Shown one piece after another: positions 30,280 through 43,503 of a DNA stretch of 64,000 nt (its first letter is position 1; each line of letters starts with the position of its first letter). The notes beneath the pieces are model-generated. The model did no database searches. It was not told the DNA's origin and saw only the letters and a program-made list of their open reading frames with translations. The stretch comes from Tessaracoccus defluvii (GTDB lineage: Bacteria > Actinomycetota > Actinomycetes > Propionibacteriales > Propionibacteriaceae): contig NZ_CP060789.1 in NCBI RefSeq assembly GCF_014489575.1, positions 372,001 through 436,000 of the forward strand, given 5' to 3'. A program made the position numbers and the translations under genes.

Positions 30280-30307
30280 ATGAAACCGGTTCACCTCGGG
30301 CTAGGAT
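30280..30307 (+). promoter_or_regulatory. Putative lacZ promoter with an embedded palindrome
   Basis: ATGAAA (30280-30285), a 16-base spacer and TAGGAT (30302-30307). The palindrome AACCGGTT at 30284-30291 overlaps the -35 and has the CG-centred core of LacI-family operators, so repression by a LacI-type protein is plausible. Confidence 0.4.
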
Positions 30308-30352
30308 GAAGGCGACACCCATCCCATTTCGTTGCTGACCAGGAGTTTTGCA

Positions 30353-33317
<2,965 letters not shown>

Positions 33318-33474
33318 TCAGGGTGGATGGGGCCGATTTTCGTCCGACTCCTACCGTGAGTAGTATTTGAACCAGCGCGTACTCCCGAGCCGGGAAGCCC
33401 CTCGTCGCGAGGGGAATCGCCCGGCCGGGAGACGCACAGGACCTACCTACTTCGTGATCTCAGGAGCACCCCAC

Positions 33475-35745
33475 ATGACGGCTTCGGCCCCCACCCTCGG
33501 TACCGCGTTGCCCGACGACGCCTGGGACGGATTCCGCCCCGGGGCGTGGCAGACGAACATCGACGTCCGCGACTTCATCCTCGCGAACTTCACCCCCTAC
33601 ACCGGGGATGCCGGCTTCCTCTCCGGCGCGACCGAGAAGACGCTGACCGTGTGGGAGACCCTGCAGCGCGACTTCCTGAGCGTCGAGCGGGCCCGACGGG
33701 TCTACGACGTGGAGACCCACATCCCCGCCGACGTCGACGCCTTCCCGGCCGGCTACATCTGCGCGGACGACGACGTGATCGTCGGCCTGCAGACCGACAC
33801 GCCCCTCAAGCGCCCCATGATGCCCGCGGGCGGCTGGCGCATGGTCGAGACGGCCATCCGTGAGGCCGGCCTCGAGCCGGACGAGCGGATCAAGGAGATC
33901 TTCACCCGCCACCGCAAGACGCACAACGAGGCCGTCTTCGACATCTACACCCCGCGCATCCGCGCCGCCCGCAGCTCGCACCTCATCACCGGCCTGCCGG
34001 ATGCCTACGGCCGCGGCCGGATCATCGGCGACTACCGTCGCGTGGCGCTCTACGGCGTCGACCGGCTCATCGAGGCCAAGCAGGCCGACAAGGACTCCGT
34101 CGCCGACCAGCCGTTCAGCGAGAACTGGGCCCGCTACCGCGAGGAGCACTCCGAGCAGATCAAGGCACTCAAGAAGCTGAAGAACCTCGGCGCGAGCTAC
34201 GGCTTCGACCTCGGTCGGCCCGCCGTCACCTTCCACGAGGCCGTCCAGTGGACCTACCTGGCCTACCTCGCCTCGGTGAAGAGCCAGGACGGCGCCGCCA
34301 TGAGCATCGGCCGGCTGTCGGGCTTCTTCGACGTCTACGCAGAGCGTGACCTCGCCGCCGGGATCCTGACGGAGGAGGGCGCCCAGGAGATCATCGACGC
34401 GCTCGTCACCAAGCTGCGCATCGTGCGGTTCCTGCGCACCATCGACTACGACCAGATCTTCTCCGGCGACCCGTACTGGGCCACCTGGTCCGACGGCGGA
34501 CTCGCCAACGACGGCCGCACCCTGGTCACGAAGACGTCGTTCAGGCTGCTGCAGACACTGCGCAACCTCGGCCCGGCCCCCGAGCCGAACATCACCATCT
34601 ACTGGGATCCGAAGCTGCCCGCAGGCTACAAGGAGTTCTGCTCCCTGATCTCCATCGAGACGTCGGCCATCCAGTACGAGTCCGACGGCGAGATCCGTCG
34701 TCACTGGGGCGACGACACGGCCATCGCCTGCTGCGTCTCCCCGATGGCCATCGGGAAGCAGATGCAGTTCTTCGGCGCGCGCCTCAACAGCGCGAAGGCG
34801 CTGCTCTACGCCATCAACGGCGGCCGCGACGAGGTCTCCGGCAAGAAGATCGTGCCCGGCTACGAGCCCATCACGGACGAGGGGCCGCTCGACTTCGACA
34901 CCGTCTGGGGGGCCTACGACAAGATGCTCGACTGGGCGGTCGAGACCTACGTCGAGGCGCTCAACATCATCCACTACAGCCACGACAAGTACGCCTACGA
35001 GGCCATGGAGATGGCGCTGCACGACGACGAGATCGTGCGCACCATGGGCTGCGGCATGGCCGGCCTGTCGATCGTCGCCGACTCCCTGTCGGCGATCCGG
35101 TACGCCACCGTCACCCCGGTCCGCGACGACTCCGGGCTCGTCATCGACTACATCACCGAGGGCGACTTCCCGAAGTACGGCAACGACGACGACCGCGCCG
35201 ACGAGATCGCCCAGCAGGTCGTGGCCACCGTCATGGGCAAGATCCGCAAGATCAAGATGTACCGCGACGCCATCCCGACCCAGTCGGTGCTGACGATCAC
35301 GTCCAACGTCGTCTACGGCAAGGCCACCGGCGCGTTCCCGAGTGGACACGCCGCCGGCACGCCCTTCGCCCCCGGTGCCAACCCGGCCAACGGTGCTGAC
35401 ACGCACGGCATGCTGGCCTCCATGATGAGCGTCGGCAAGCTGTCCTATGACGACGCACTCGACGGCATCTCGCTGACGAACACCATCACCCCGCCGGCCC
35501 TCGGCCGCACGCAGGAGGAGCGGATCGCCAACCTGGTCGGCATCCTCGACGCGGGAATGGGGGAGGGGCTCTACCACGCCAACATCAACGTCCTCAACAA
35601 GGAGACGCTGCTCGACGCGATGGAGAACCCCGAGAACTACCCGCAGCTGACGATCCGGGTCTCCGGCTACGCGGTGAACTTCGTCAAGCTGACGCGGGAG
35701 CAGCAGCTCGACGTGCTGTCGCGCACCTTCCACGAGGCGCTCTGA
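33475..35745 (+). CDS. pflB: Pyruvate formate-lyase
   Basis: Glycyl-radical enzyme converting pyruvate and CoA to acetyl-CoA and formate under anaerobic conditions. It is 756 aa. The catalytic cysteine pair is in [19 protein letters not shown] near residue 420 and the radical glycine in [12 protein letters not shown] near residue 730. The ATG at 33475 follows CAGGAG. The 157-base upstream gap contains a possible -10 (TAGTAT, 33361-33366) and a small CCCCTCG/CGAGGGG hairpin, but no clear anaerobic operator. The activase gene starts one base after the stop. Confidence 0.96.
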   Translation: MTASAPTLGTALPDDAWDGFRPGAWQTNIDVRDFILANFTPYTGDAGFLSGATEKTLTVWETLQRDFLSVERARRVYDVETHIPADVDAFPAGYICADDDVIVGLQTDTPLKRPMMPAGGWRMVETAIREAGLEPDERIKEIFTRHRKTHNEAVFDIYTPRIRAARSSHLITGLPDAYGRGRIIGDYRRVALYGVDRLIEAKQADKDSVADQPFSENWARYREEHSEQIKALKKLKNLGASYGFDLGRPAVTFHEAVQWTYLAYLASVKSQDGAAMSIGRLSGFFDVYAERDLAAGILTEEGAQEIIDALVTKLRIVRFLRTIDYDQIFSGDPYWATWSDGGLANDGRTLVTKTSFRLLQTLRNLGPAPEPNITIYWDPKLPAGYKEFCSLISIETSAIQYESDGEIRRHWGDDTAIACCVSPMAIGKQMQFFGARLNSAKALLYAINGGRDEVSGKKIVPGYEPITDEGPLDFDTVWGAYDKMLDWAVETYVEALNIIHYSHDKYAYEAMEMALHDDEIVRTMGCGMAGLSIVADSLSAIRYATVTPVRDDSGLVIDYITEGDFPKYGNDDDRADEIAQQVVATVMGKIRKIKMYRDAIPTQSVLTITSNVVYGKATGAFPSGHAAGTPFAPGANPANGADTHGMLASMMSVGKLSYDDALDGISLTNTITPPALGRTQEERIANLVGILDAGMGEGLYHANINVLNKETLLDAMENPENYPQLTIRVSGYAVNFVKLTREQQLDVLSRTFHEAL

Positions 35746-35746
35746 C

Positions 35747-36604
35747 GTGACCTCGGCCGCAGTGGGTGCCCCGACGGGGGCACCCACTACCCCGCGGAAC
35801 CGGGCGAGCATGCTCGGCGGCATCCCTGTCGCCGACCATCTCGACCGGTCCGAGGCGCTGAGTGCCCAGCGGGCGGGCGAGCTCGGCTCCGTGCACTCCT
35901 GGGAACTCGTGACGGCGGTCGACGGCCCGGGGACGCGGATGACGACGTTCCTCGCGGGCTGTCCGCTCCGCTGCCTGTACTGCCACAACCCGGACACCAT
36001 GAGCGCCAACCGCGGGGTGCCGGTCCTGGCGGATGACCTGCTCGCCCGCATCCGCCGCTACCGGGGCGTCTTCGCGGCGACCACGGGCGGCATCACCCTC
36101 TCCGGCGGCGAGGTGCTGCAGCAGCCCGCCTTCGCCGCGCGCATCCTGCGGGGTGCGAAGGAACTGGGCATCCACACCGCGATCGACACGTCCGGATTCC
36201 TCGGACGCAACGCCACGGACGAGCTGCTGGCCGACGTCGACCTCGTCCTGCTGGACGTGAAGTCCGGTGACGAGGACACCTACCGTCGTGTCACGGGACG
36301 TGACCTCGCGCCGACGCTCGAGTTCGGGCGCCGGCTGGCGGACCTCGGCATCGAGACCTGGATCCGCTTCGTGCTCGTGCCGGGGCTGACAGACGATCCG
36401 GCCAACGTGGCCGCCGTCGCCGACTACGCCGCCGAGCTCTCGTGCGTCACCCGCGTCGAGATCCTCCCCTTCCATCAGATGGGCCGCGACAAGTGGTCGG
36501 AGATCGGCCTGGAGTACGCGCTGCCGGACACGCAGGCGCCTTCGGCCGAGGCGGTCGAGGAGGCCAGGGACATCTTCCGGGCCAGGGGACTGGTCACCTA
36601 CTAG
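35747..36604 (+). CDS. pflA: Pyruvate formate-lyase-activating enzyme
   Basis: Radical SAM enzyme that abstracts hydrogen from the PflB glycine to install its radical. The cluster cysteines are in FLAGCPLRCLYCHNPDTM near residue 70, with SGGEVLQQ and the strand IDTSGFLG downstream. From the GTG at 35747 it has 285 aa, about 20-40 more than E. coli PflA. The extra N-terminal residues are weakly conserved, so the ATG at 35810 is an alternative. It lies one base after pflB and so is co-transcribed. Confidence 0.94.
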   Translation: MTSAAVGAPTGAPTTPRNRASMLGGIPVADHLDRSEALSAQRAGELGSVHSWELVTAVDGPGTRMTTFLAGCPLRCLYCHNPDTMSANRGVPVLADDLLARIRRYRGVFAATTGGITLSGGEVLQQPAFAARILRGAKELGIHTAIDTSGFLGRNATDELLADVDLVLLDVKSGDEDTYRRVTGRDLAPTLEFGRRLADLGIETWIRFVLVPGLTDDPANVAAVADYAAELSCVTRVEILPFHQMGRDKWSEIGLEYALPDTQAPSAEAVEEARDIFRARGLVTY

Positions 36605-36663
36605 GCACTCGGCCCCGCCGCGCCACGCCCGGGCGCGGGTACCGGGGTCGGAGGCCCCCCGAT

Positions 36664-36692
36664 TTGGCGAGGTCGGCGGATCGTGACAGAAT
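36664..36692 (+). promoter_or_regulatory. Sigma-A promoter of the S10 operon
   Basis: TTGGCG (36664-36669) and CAGAAT (36687-36692) with a 17-base spacer, some 230 bases before rpsJ. This is the only good promoter-like pair in the gap. Confidence 0.6.
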
Positions 36693-36698
36693 GGGCAA

Positions 36699-36921
36699 GT
36701 TGCTCCGCGAGGGGTGGCTGGTGCGCGAGCGCCGCCGCTCTCCGAGTGAGGTCTTCATCCAGCGCTAGGCGCGGCATGTGACCTTCGAGATCCAGGTCGA
36801 GAAGGGTGTCGTTTCCTGCGGCTCGAGGCCGCGACACTCCCGACCTCGGGGGTCGGAGTGACAAGGGGTTTTACCCCGTAGGAACTTGAAATTTCCAAAG
36901 GGACGAGAAGAAGGAACGACT
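36699..36921 (+). promoter_or_regulatory. Structured 5' leader of the S10 operon
   Basis: Most of the 317-base gap between pflA and rpsJ. Two hairpins share bases: GTGTCG 36806-36811 pairs with CGACAC 36832-36837, while CACTCC 36835-36840 pairs with GGAGTG 36855-36860. They cannot form together. A third hairpin GGGG/CCCC with a TTTTA loop lies at 36865-36877. By analogy with S10 leaders elsewhere this could mediate feedback by a ribosomal protein such as L4. That is inference. Confidence 0.45.
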
Positions 36922-37233
36922 GTGGCTGGACAAAAGATCCGCATCAGGCTGCGGGCGTATGACCATGAGGTCATCGACAGCTCGGCGCGCAAGATCGTCG
37001 ACACCGTGACTCGCACGGGCGCGAAGGTGGCCGGCCCCGTGCCGCTGCCGACGGAGAAGAATGTCTTCTGCGTCATCCGTTCGCCCCACAAGTACAAGGA
37101 CAGCCGTGAGCACTTCGAGATGCGCACGCACAAGCGCCTGATCGACATCCTCGATCCGACGCCGAAGACCGTCGATTCGCTGATGCGTCTCGATCTGCCT
37201 GCCGGTGTCGACATCGAGATCAAGCTCCCGTGA
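36922..37233 (+). CDS. rpsJ: 30S ribosomal protein S10
   Basis: Small-subunit head protein, also the NusE antitermination factor. It is 103 aa, complete. The opening [18 protein letters not shown] is essentially the family consensus, and [19 protein letters not shown] is the conserved loop region. The GTG start follows AGAAGAAGGA. First gene of the S10 operon; rplC begins 11 bases after its stop. Confidence 0.98.
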   Translation: MAGQKIRIRLRAYDHEVIDSSARKIVDTVTRTGAKVAGPVPLPTEKNVFCVIRSPHKYKDSREHFEMRTHKRLIDILDPTPKTVDSLMRLDLPAGVDIEIKLP

Positions 37234-37244
37234 GGTCTGCTGAA

Positions 37245-37900
37245 ATGAGTGAACGAATCGTTAAGGGCATCCTGGGCACCAAGCTCGGCATGACCCAGCT
37301 CTGGGACGAGAACAACAAGATCGTCCCCGTGACCGTCATCCAGGCCGGTCCCTGCGTCGTGACGCAGGTCCGCACCCCCGAGACGGACGGCTACAACGCC
37401 GTGCAGCTCGGCTACGGCGCGGTCAAGGCCAAGAAGGTCACCAAGCCGGAGGCCGGGCACTTCGCCAAGGCCGACGTCACCCCCCGCAAGCACCTCATCG
37501 AGCTGCGCACGGCTGACGCCTCCGAGTTCACGCTCGGGCAGGAGCTGTCCGCCGAGGTCTTCGCCGACGGCGAGTTCGTCGACGTGACCGGCACCTCCAA
37601 GGGCAAGGGCACCGCGGGCGTCATGAAGCGCCACGGCTTCAGTGGCCTCAGCGCCTCGCACGGTGTGCACCGCAAGCACCGTTCGCCCGGCTCGATCGGT
37701 GGCTGCGCCACCCCCGGACGCGTCTTCAAGGGCGTCCGCATGGCCGGCCGCATGGGCAATGAGAAGATCACTGTCCAGAACCTGAAGATTCACGCCGTCG
37801 ACGCCGAGCGTGGCCTGATCCTCGTCCGCGGGCCATCCCCGGCAACAAGGGTTCCGTCGTCGTCGTCCGCACCGCAGCCAAGAAGGGTGCCGCAGCATGA
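37245..37900 (+). CDS. rplC: 50S ribosomal protein L3 (frameshifted near the C-terminus)
   Basis: Early assembly protein of the large subunit, reaching the peptidyl transferase centre. Conserved [15 protein letters not shown] and [20 protein letters not shown] are intact. The frame is lost at 37830-37832 (three G, four expected). Repair gives the usual ending [11 protein letters not shown] and a 218-aa protein whose stop overlaps the rplD ATG (ATGA). Unrepaired, the tail would be foreign and run into rplD, so this is a sequence error. Confidence 0.97.
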
Positions 37901-38628
37901 GCGACCTGACTGTTGACGTTATCGATGCCTCGGGCAAGAAGGCCGGCAAGGCCGATCTTCCCGCCGCGCTGTTCGACGTCCAGCTGAACATTCCGCTGGT
38001 CCACCAGGTTGTCGTCGCGCAGCTCGCGGCGAGCCGCCAGGGCACGCACGACACCAAGACCCGCGCAGAGGTCCGTGGCGGCGGCATCAAGCCGTGGCGT
38101 CAGAAGGGCACCGGCCGCGCCCGTCACGGCTCGCGTCGTTCGCCCATCTGGACCGGCGGTGGCGTCGTCCACGGCCCGACGCCGCGTGACTACGCGCAGC
38201 GCACCCCCAAGAAGATGATCGCGGCCGCCCTCCGTGGCGCGCTGTCGGATCGGGCCCGTGACGGCCAGATCTTCATCGTCTCGGAGATCGTCTCGGGCGA
38301 TGCCCCGTCGACCAAGGCCGCGATCGCTTCGCTGACCAAGGTCGCAGGCGATCTGTCCAAGGTGCTCGTCGTGATCGACCGCTTCGAGGACGTCGCCTGG
38401 CTCAGCCTGCGCAACGTTCCCACGGTGCACGCCATCGCTGTTGACCAGCTCAACACCTACGACGTTCTGGTCAACGACAAGGTGGTCTTCACCTCCGCCG
38501 CACTTGCCGCGTTCGTCGCCGGCCCCGCGTCGGGTAAGTCGGCCAAGGCCGTCGCCACCGAGTCCGAGGCTGCGGCCGAGGCAGAAGAGGCCGCCGTGGC
38601 CGAGAAGTCGAAGGAGGAGGACAAGTGA
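37897..38628 (+). CDS. rplD: 50S ribosomal protein L4
   Basis: Exit-tunnel protein with the extended loop [20 protein letters not shown]. In enterobacteria it also represses the S10 operon. It has 243 aa, longer than the usual 205-220, because of an acidic alanine/glutamate-rich tail of about 25 residues. It overlaps rplW by four bases (GTGA). Confidence 0.97.
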   Translation: MSDLTVDVIDASGKKAGKADLPAALFDVQLNIPLVHQVVVAQLAASRQGTHDTKTRAEVRGGGIKPWRQKGTGRARHGSRRSPIWTGGGVVHGPTPRDYAQRTPKKMIAAALRGALSDRARDGQIFIVSEIVSGDAPSTKAAIASLTKVAGDLSKVLVVIDRFEDVAWLSLRNVPTVHAIAVDQLNTYDVLVNDKVVFTSAALAAFVAGPASGKSAKAVATESEAAAEAEEAAVAEKSKEEDK

Positions 38629-38936
38629 CGACTGCGCTGAAGATCCGCGATCACCGCGACGTCATCCTGCGTCCCGTGGTCAGCGAGAAGAGCTACAACC
38701 TGCTCGACGAGGGTAAGTACACCTTCGTCGTCGCTCCTGACGCGAACAAGACCGAGATCAAGATCGCCATTGAGTCGATCTTCGACGTCAAGGTCACGTC
38801 CGTGAACACCCTCAACCGCCAGGGCAAGCGTCGCCGCACCCGCTACGGCTACGGCAAGAAGGCTGACACCAAGCGTGCCATCGTCACCCTTGCCGAGGGC
38901 CAGAGCATCGACATCTTCGGGGGCCCGGTCGACTGA
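38625..38936 (+). CDS. rplW: 50S ribosomal protein L23
   Basis: Tunnel-exit protein that docks trigger factor and SRP. It is 103 aa. [20 protein letters not shown] is the conserved start and [20 protein letters not shown] the rRNA-binding loop. Starts at GTG overlapping the rplD stop. Confidence 0.97.
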   Translation: MTTALKIRDHRDVILRPVVSEKSYNLLDEGKYTFVVAPDANKTEIKIAIESIFDVKVTSVNTLNRQGKRRRTRYGYGKKADTKRAIVTLAEGQSIDIFGGPVD

Positions 38937-38969
38937 CCGGAGTGCTGCGAGAAGAAGGAAATTTGACTC

Positions 38970-39806
38970 ATGGGTATCCGTAAGTACAAGCCGACAACGC
39001 CGGGCCGTCGTGGCTCCAGCGTGTCCGACTTCGTCGAGCTCACTCGCTCCACCCCGGAGAAGTCGCTGCTCGTCCCGAAGACGAAGACCGGTGGCCGTAA
39101 CAACACCGGTCGCATCACCACTCGTCACATCGGCGGTGGCCACAAGCAGGCCTACCGTCTGATCGACTTCAAGCGCTACGACAAGGACGGCGTGCCGGCC
39201 AAGGTCGCTCACATCGAGTACGACCCCAACCGCACCGCCCGCATCGCCCTGCTGCACTACGCGGACGGCGAGAAGCGCTACATCATCGCCCCCAACGGGC
39301 TGACCCAGGGCACCGTCATCTCGGCGGGCGAGGGCTCCGACATCAAGCCGGGCAACAACCTCGAACTGCGTCAGATCCCCGTCGGCACCACGGTGCACGC
39401 GGTGGAGCTCCGCCCCGGCGGCGGTGCAAAGCTCGGCCGCTCGGCCGGCGCTTCGATCCAGCTCGTCGCCCGTGAGGGCAAGTACGCGACGCTGCGCATG
39501 CCCTCGGGCGAAATGCGCATGGTCGACGTCCGCTGCCGCGCCACGATCGGCACGGTCGGCAACGCCGAGCAGTCGAACATCAACTGGGGTAAGGCCGGCC
39601 GTAACCGCTGGAAGGGCATCCGCCCGACCGTCCGCGGTGTCGTCATGAACCCGGTCGACCACCCGCACGGTGGTGGCGAAGGCCGCACCTCCGGTGGCCG
39701 TCACCCCGTTTCCCCGTGGGGCAAGGCCGAGGGCCGCACCCGCGACAAGAACAAGGCGAGCAACCGGCTCATCGTCCGTCGACGCAAGACCGGCAAGAAG
39801 CGCTGA
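38970..39806 (+). CDS. rplB: 50S ribosomal protein L2
   Basis: Essential large-subunit protein near the peptidyl transferase centre. It is 278 aa. [19 protein letters not shown] near residue 50 and the catalytic-centre-proximal [18 protein letters not shown] near 220 are intact. The ATG follows GAGAAGAAGGA. Complete. Confidence 0.98.
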   Translation: MGIRKYKPTTPGRRGSSVSDFVELTRSTPEKSLLVPKTKTGGRNNTGRITTRHIGGGHKQAYRLIDFKRYDKDGVPAKVAHIEYDPNRTARIALLHYADGEKRYIIAPNGLTQGTVISAGEGSDIKPGNNLELRQIPVGTTVHAVELRPGGGAKLGRSAGASIQLVAREGKYATLRMPSGEMRMVDVRCRATIGTVGNAEQSNINWGKAGRNRWKGIRPTVRGVVMNPVDHPHGGGEGRTSGGRHPVSPWGKAEGRTRDKNKASNRLIVRRRKTGKKR

Positions 39807-39824
39807 TAGGGAGAGTCTGGAACA

Positions 39825-40106
39825 ATGCCACGCAGCCTTAAGAAGGGTCCCTTCGTCGACGACCACCTCCTCAAGAAGGTGGAAGTGCAGAACGACAAGG
39901 GCACCAAGAACGTCATCCGCACCTGGTCGCGCCGTTCGATGATCATCCCCGACATGCTCGGGCACACCATCGCGGTGCACGACGGTCGCAAGCATGTCCC
40001 GGTGTTCGTCACCGAGTCCATGATCGGTCACAAGCTGGGCGAGTTCGCTCCCACGCGTACCTTCAAGGGTCACGTGAAGGACGACAAGAAGGCCCGTCGC
40101 CGCTGA
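39825..40106 (+). CDS. rpsS: 30S ribosomal protein S19
   Basis: Small-subunit head protein that contacts S13. It is 93 aa, beginning [19 protein letters not shown] with the conserved [19 protein letters not shown]. Complete; 18 bases after rplB. Confidence 0.98.
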   Translation: MPRSLKKGPFVDDHLLKKVEVQNDKGTKNVIRTWSRRSMIIPDMLGHTIAVHDGRKHVPVFVTESMIGHKLGEFAPTRTFKGHVKDDKKARRR

Positions 40107-40133
40107 GGCGCGAGATAAGGAACTGATTTCACT

Positions 40134-40535
40134 ATGAGCAACGAGAACGGCAACAGCCGTCGTCGCGAGACCCTGCTCGGGGATCGTCCTGGCTCGTACG
40201 CCATCGCGCGCCACGTCCGGATGAGCCCGACCAAGGTCCGTCGTGTCGTCGATCTGGTCCGCGGCATGGACATCAAGGACGCCCTGGTGGCGCTCAAGTT
40301 CGCGCCGCAGGCCGCGTCGGAGCCGGTGTACAAGGTGGTGGCGTCCGCGGTCGCCAACGCCGAGTCCGCTGAGGCCCTGCGCGCTGACGACCTGTACATC
40401 TCCAAGGCGTTCGTGGACGAGGGTGTCACCCTCCGACGCATCCGCCCGCGGGCCAAGGGATCGGCGAGCCGCATCCTGAAGCGTGGCTCGCACATCACCG
40501 TGGTTGTCGAACCCCGCGAGACGAAGGGAGCCTGA
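40134..40535 (+). CDS. rplV: 50S ribosomal protein L22
   Basis: Lines the exit tunnel; mutations in its hairpin give macrolide resistance elsewhere. It is 133 aa with [20 protein letters not shown] and the loop [19 protein letters not shown]. The first 20 residues (Asn/Arg-rich) are lineage-specific. ATG at 40134 after AAGGAA. Confidence 0.97.
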   Translation: MSNENGNSRRRETLLGDRPGSYAIARHVRMSPTKVRRVVDLVRGMDIKDALVALKFAPQAASEPVYKVVASAVANAESAEALRADDLYISKAFVDEGVTLRRIRPRAKGSASRILKRGSHITVVVEPRETKGA

Positions 40536-40537
40536 TA

Positions 40538-41344
40538 ATGGGCCAAAAGATCAACCCGAACGGCTTCCGCCTCGGCATCACCACCGACCACAAGACGCGT
40601 TGGTACAGCGACAAGCATTACGCCGCGTATGTCGGTGAGGATGTCAAGATCCGTGGGTACCTGACCAAGACGCTCGAGCGCGCCGGCATCTCGTCCATCG
40701 AGATCGAGCGTCGCTCCGAGCGGGTGACCATCTTCCTGCACGCCGCGCGTCCGGGCATCGTCATCGGCCGTAACGGCGCCGAGGCGGAGCGCGTCCGCTC
40801 CGAGCTCGAGAAGCTCACCGGCAAGCAGGTCCAGCTGAACATCCTCGAGGTCAAGAACCCCGAGATCGACGCTCAGCTCGTCGCCCAGGGTGTCGCCGAG
40901 CAGCTCAGCGCCCGCGTGGCCTTCCGCCGCGCCATGCGCAAGGCTCAGCAGACGGCCATGCGCTCCGGCGCCAAGGGCATCCGCATCAAGTGCTCCGGCC
41001 GTCTCGGCGGTGCCGAGATGTCGCGCTCCGAGGGCTACCGCGACGGCCAGGTGCCGCTGCACACCCTCCGCGCCGACATCGACTACGGCTTCTATGAGGC
41101 CCGGACCACGTTCGGCCGCATCGGCGTCAAGGTCTGGATCTACAAGGGCGACGTCGCAGGCACCCGCGCTGAGCGCGCTGCCCAGAAGGCTGCCCGCAAC
41201 GCGGCGCCCGCCGGTCGTCAGCGTCCGGGCCGTCGTCCCGCCCGCGGCGAAGGCCGTGGGGATCGTCCCGAGCGCGGTGGCCGCCGTCGCGCCGACGCAG
41301 CTGCCGAGTCGGCTGCGCCCGCTACTGAGAACGCAGGAGCATAA
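40538..41344 (+). CDS. rpsC: 30S ribosomal protein S3
   Basis: mRNA-entry protein with a KH domain. It is 268 aa. Conserved [20 protein letters not shown], the KH loop [17 protein letters not shown] and [20 protein letters not shown]. The C-terminal 50 residues are an Arg/Ala-rich extension typical of actinobacteria. Two bases separate it from rplV. Confidence 0.98.
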   Translation: MGQKINPNGFRLGITTDHKTRWYSDKHYAAYVGEDVKIRGYLTKTLERAGISSIEIERRSERVTIFLHAARPGIVIGRNGAEAERVRSELEKLTGKQVQLNILEVKNPEIDAQLVAQGVAEQLSARVAFRRAMRKAQQTAMRSGAKGIRIKCSGRLGGAEMSRSEGYRDGQVPLHTLRADIDYGFYEARTTFGRIGVKVWIYKGDVAGTRAERAAQKAARNAAPAGRQRPGRRPARGEGRGDRPERGGRRRADAAAESAAPATENAGA

Positions 41345-41346
41345 GC

Positions 41347-41766
41347 ATGCTTATTCCCCGCCGAGTGAAGTTCCGTAAGCAGCACCACCCCAAGCGGGAT
41401 GGCGCGGCCAAGGGCGGCACCAAGCTGGCCTTCGGCGACTACGGCATCCAGGCTCTCGAGTCGTCCTACCTGACCAACCGTCAGATCGAGGCCGCTCGTA
41501 TCGCCATGACCCGTCACATCAAGCGTGGCGGCAAGGTGTGGATCAACGTCTACCCCGATCGTCCGCTGACGAAGAAGCCGGCCGAAACCCGCATGGGTTC
41601 CGGCAAGGGTTCGCCGGAGTGGTGGGTCGCCAACATCAAGCCGGGTCGCGTGCTCTTCGAGCTGTCCGGCGTCACGGAGGACGTTGCCCGTGAGGCCATG
41701 CGCCTCGCCATCCACAAGCTGCCGTTCAAGGCACGCTTCATCAAGCGCGAAGCAGGTGACATCTGA
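41347..41766 (+). CDS. rplP: 50S ribosomal protein L16
   Basis: Organises the A-site tRNA region of the large subunit. It is 139 aa, complete. [19 protein letters not shown] start, [19 protein letters not shown] core. Its stop overlaps the rpmC ATG by one base. Confidence 0.98.
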   Translation: MLIPRRVKFRKQHHPKRDGAAKGGTKLAFGDYGIQALESSYLTNRQIEAARIAMTRHIKRGGKVWINVYPDRPLTKKPAETRMGSGKGSPEWWVANIKPGRVLFELSGVTEDVAREAMRLAIHKLPFKARFIKREAGDI

Positions 41767-41999
41767 TGAGTAAGTCTCTCGCCGCACACGACCTGCGTGG
41801 TCTGTCGCGTGATCAGCTCAACGCCAAGGTCGTTGAGCTGAAGGAGGAGCTGTTCGGTCTTCGCTTCCAGGCTGCTACCGGCCAGCTGGAGTCGAGCAGC
41901 CGACTGCGTTCCGTCCGTCAGGACATCGCACGGATCTACACCGTGCTCCAGGAGCGCAACCTCGGCATCGTCGACGAGCCGGTTGTTGAGGAGAAGTAA
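41766..41999 (+). CDS. rpmC: 50S ribosomal protein L29
   Basis: Two-helix protein at the tunnel exit. It is 77 aa. [20 protein letters not shown] and [20 protein letters not shown] match the family. Followed two bases later by rpsQ. Confidence 0.97.
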   Translation: MSKSLAAHDLRGLSRDQLNAKVVELKEELFGLRFQAATGQLESSSRLRSVRQDIARIYTVLQERNLGIVDEPVVEEK

Positions 42000-42001
42000 A
42001 T

Positions 42002-42277
42002 ATGAGCGAAGAGATCACCACTGAAGCTCGCAGCGCCCGCAAGGTGCTGCAGGGTGTCGTCGTGTCCGACAAGATGGACAAGACCATCGTCGTCCTCGTT
42101 GAGGACCGCGTGAAGCACCCGCTCTACGGCAAGGTCATGACCAAGTCCTCGCGGCTCAAGGCCCACGACGAGAACAACGAAGCCGGCATCGGCGACCGCG
42201 TCCGCGTCATGGAGACCCGTCCGCTGTCGGCGCAGAAGCGCTGGCGCCTGGTCGAGATCCTCGAGCGCGCCAAGTAA
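42002..42277 (+). CDS. rpsQ: 30S ribosomal protein S17
   Basis: Primary 16S rRNA-binding protein. It is 91 aa with [20 protein letters not shown] and the end region [19 protein letters not shown]. Last gene of the S10 operon; a strong terminator follows 18 bases on. Confidence 0.98.
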   Translation: MSEEITTEARSARKVLQGVVVSDKMDKTIVVLVEDRVKHPLYGKVMTKSSRLKAHDENNEAGIGDRVRVMETRPLSAQKRWRLVEILERAK

Positions 42278-42295
42278 GGCACGCCCACAGCAGCA

Positions 42296-42327
42296 GGCCC
42301 GCCCCTCTCCGGAGGGGCGGGCCTTTT
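42296..42327 (+). terminator. Rho-independent terminator after rpsQ
   Basis: A perfect 12-bp GC stem (42296-42307 with 42312-42323), TCCG loop and then TTTT. It separates the S10 operon from the convergent LacI gene and could act in both directions. Confidence 0.92.
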
Positions 42328-42341
42328 GCCATCTGTCCCGG

Positions 42342-43352
42342 TCAGTCTGGGGGAGCGGGCGCGACGGAACCGCGGCGGCAGAGAGTCACGGGCAGCCGGA
42401 CCTCGGCCGGGCGCTCGTTGCCCTCGATGAGGGTGAGCAGGGCATCAACGGCGGCCTGCGCCTTTGCCGGGATGTCCTGCCGGATCGTGGTGAGCGACGG
42501 CGTCACGTAGCGGGCCTCCGGGAGGTCGTCGAAGCCAACGATCGACGCAGCGGTGGGAACCTGCACGCCGGCCTCGGCCATCCCCTTGAGTAGTCCGATC
42601 GCGATGATGTCGGCAGTCGCGAAGAGGCCGGTGGGACGGTCCTGTCGTCGTGCCAGGGCAGACCCGAGTTCCCAGCTCGGATCGAAGAACGGTTCGCAGT
42701 CGATGAGCTCGAGCGAGTTCCTGTCGAGGCTGGCCTCCGCGACCGCGGCGCGGAACCCGAGATAGCGCTGGTGGATGACGCCGGGCCGGTCGACGCCAGG
42801 CGCGACGAGCGCCAGGCGTCGGTGGCCAGCGCCGATCAGCTCTCGTGCGGCCAGAAGCCCGCCCTGAAAGTCGTCGAGGCCGACCCGGCTGATGCGGCTG
42901 GAGGTCGAGTAGTTGTCTACGAACACGAGGGGGAGGCCGAGTTGGGCCTGGACCTCGTCGGCCTCGGAGGCGAACGCGCCGAGCACGATCGCACCGTCAA
43001 CCCGCCATGATCGGAGTTCTGCCGAGGTCTGGGCTACGTCATCGGCCGACCTGATCATCAGGAATCTCCCCGTCCCGGTGACCCGGCGCTCCACCTCATC
43101 GAGGAAGATCGAGTCGTGGGGGCTGGGCTGACTGCGCCGGCCGCTGGCGGCGTGAATCAGCGCCACGATGTTCGAGCGACTCGTGGAAAGCGCGGTGGCA
43201 GGGCCGTTGGGAACGTACCCGGTCCGCGCCATGATGCTGCGCACGCGTTCCGCGGTGGCGACCGACACCTTGTCTGTGCGGCCGTTGATCACGTTGGAGA
43301 CCGTCATGGCGCTCACGCCGGCCTCGGCAGCGATGTCTCTGACCGTTGTCAT
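42342..43352 (-). CDS. LacI-family repressor of the alpha-glucoside operon
   Basis: 336 aa. The HTH is TVRDIAAEAGVSAMTVSNVI, followed by the hinge and a ligand domain with VDGAIVLGAF, GLLAARELIGAGHRRLALVA and SIVGFDDLPEARYV. Divergent from the GH13 gene. The 151-base gap holds two CCGG-centred palindromes of LacI type, so it probably represses the alpha-glucosidase/importer operon and perhaps itself. The inducer is presumably an alpha-glucoside or its product. Confidence 0.92.
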   Translation of the reverse strand: MTTVRDIAAEAGVSAMTVSNVINGRTDKVSVATAERVRSIMARTGYVPNGPATALSTSRSNIVALIHAASGRRSQPSPHDSIFLDEVERRVTGTGRFLMIRSADDVAQTSAELRSWRVDGAIVLGAFASEADEVQAQLGLPLVFVDNYSTSSRISRVGLDDFQGGLLAARELIGAGHRRLALVAPGVDRPGVIHQRYLGFRAAVAEASLDRNSLELIDCEPFFDPSWELGSALARRQDRPTGLFATADIIAIGLLKGMAEAGVQVPTAASIVGFDDLPEARYVTPSLTTIRQDIPAKAQAAVDALLTLIEGNERPAEVRLPVTLCRRGSVAPAPPD

Positions 43353-43450
43353 GCACCCTCCTTCCCAATCGGGAGCCTACCCATAGGTGGTTCCGGGTCA
43401 CGATCCGATAACACAGGTTGACGGGTCTCGGGATGGAGTCTAGCATCACC

Positions 43451-43476
43451 TTTACCGGTAAACGTGTACCGGTAAA
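43451..43476 (+). promoter_or_regulatory. Tandem LacI-type operators upstream of the GH13 gene
   Basis: TTTACCGGTAAA (43451-43462) is a perfect 12-base palindrome. TGTACCGGTAAA (43465-43476) repeats its core; centres are 14 bases apart. They end about 28 bases before the GTG start, and a TATAGG (43487-43492) could be the -10. Confidence 0.65.
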
Positions 43477-43503
43477 CGGGTTCTGATATAGGATGGAACT
43501 ACG

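Noticed and set aside
33460..36051. 863-codon minus-strand frame opposite pflB
   Set aside because: Shadow of the very well conserved pyruvate formate-lyase gene.
36605..36660. Terminator after pflA
   Set aside because: A short GGGG/CCCC pairing exists but has no T run and only about six pairs.
36691..36768. 25-codon frame MGKLLREGWLVRERRR in the S10 leader
   Set aside because: Its ATG overlaps the -10 element, so it would not be on the transcript. No ribosome binding site.
38457..40493. 678-codon minus-strand frame across rplD-rplV
   Set aside because: Lies opposite several unmistakable ribosomal protein genes.
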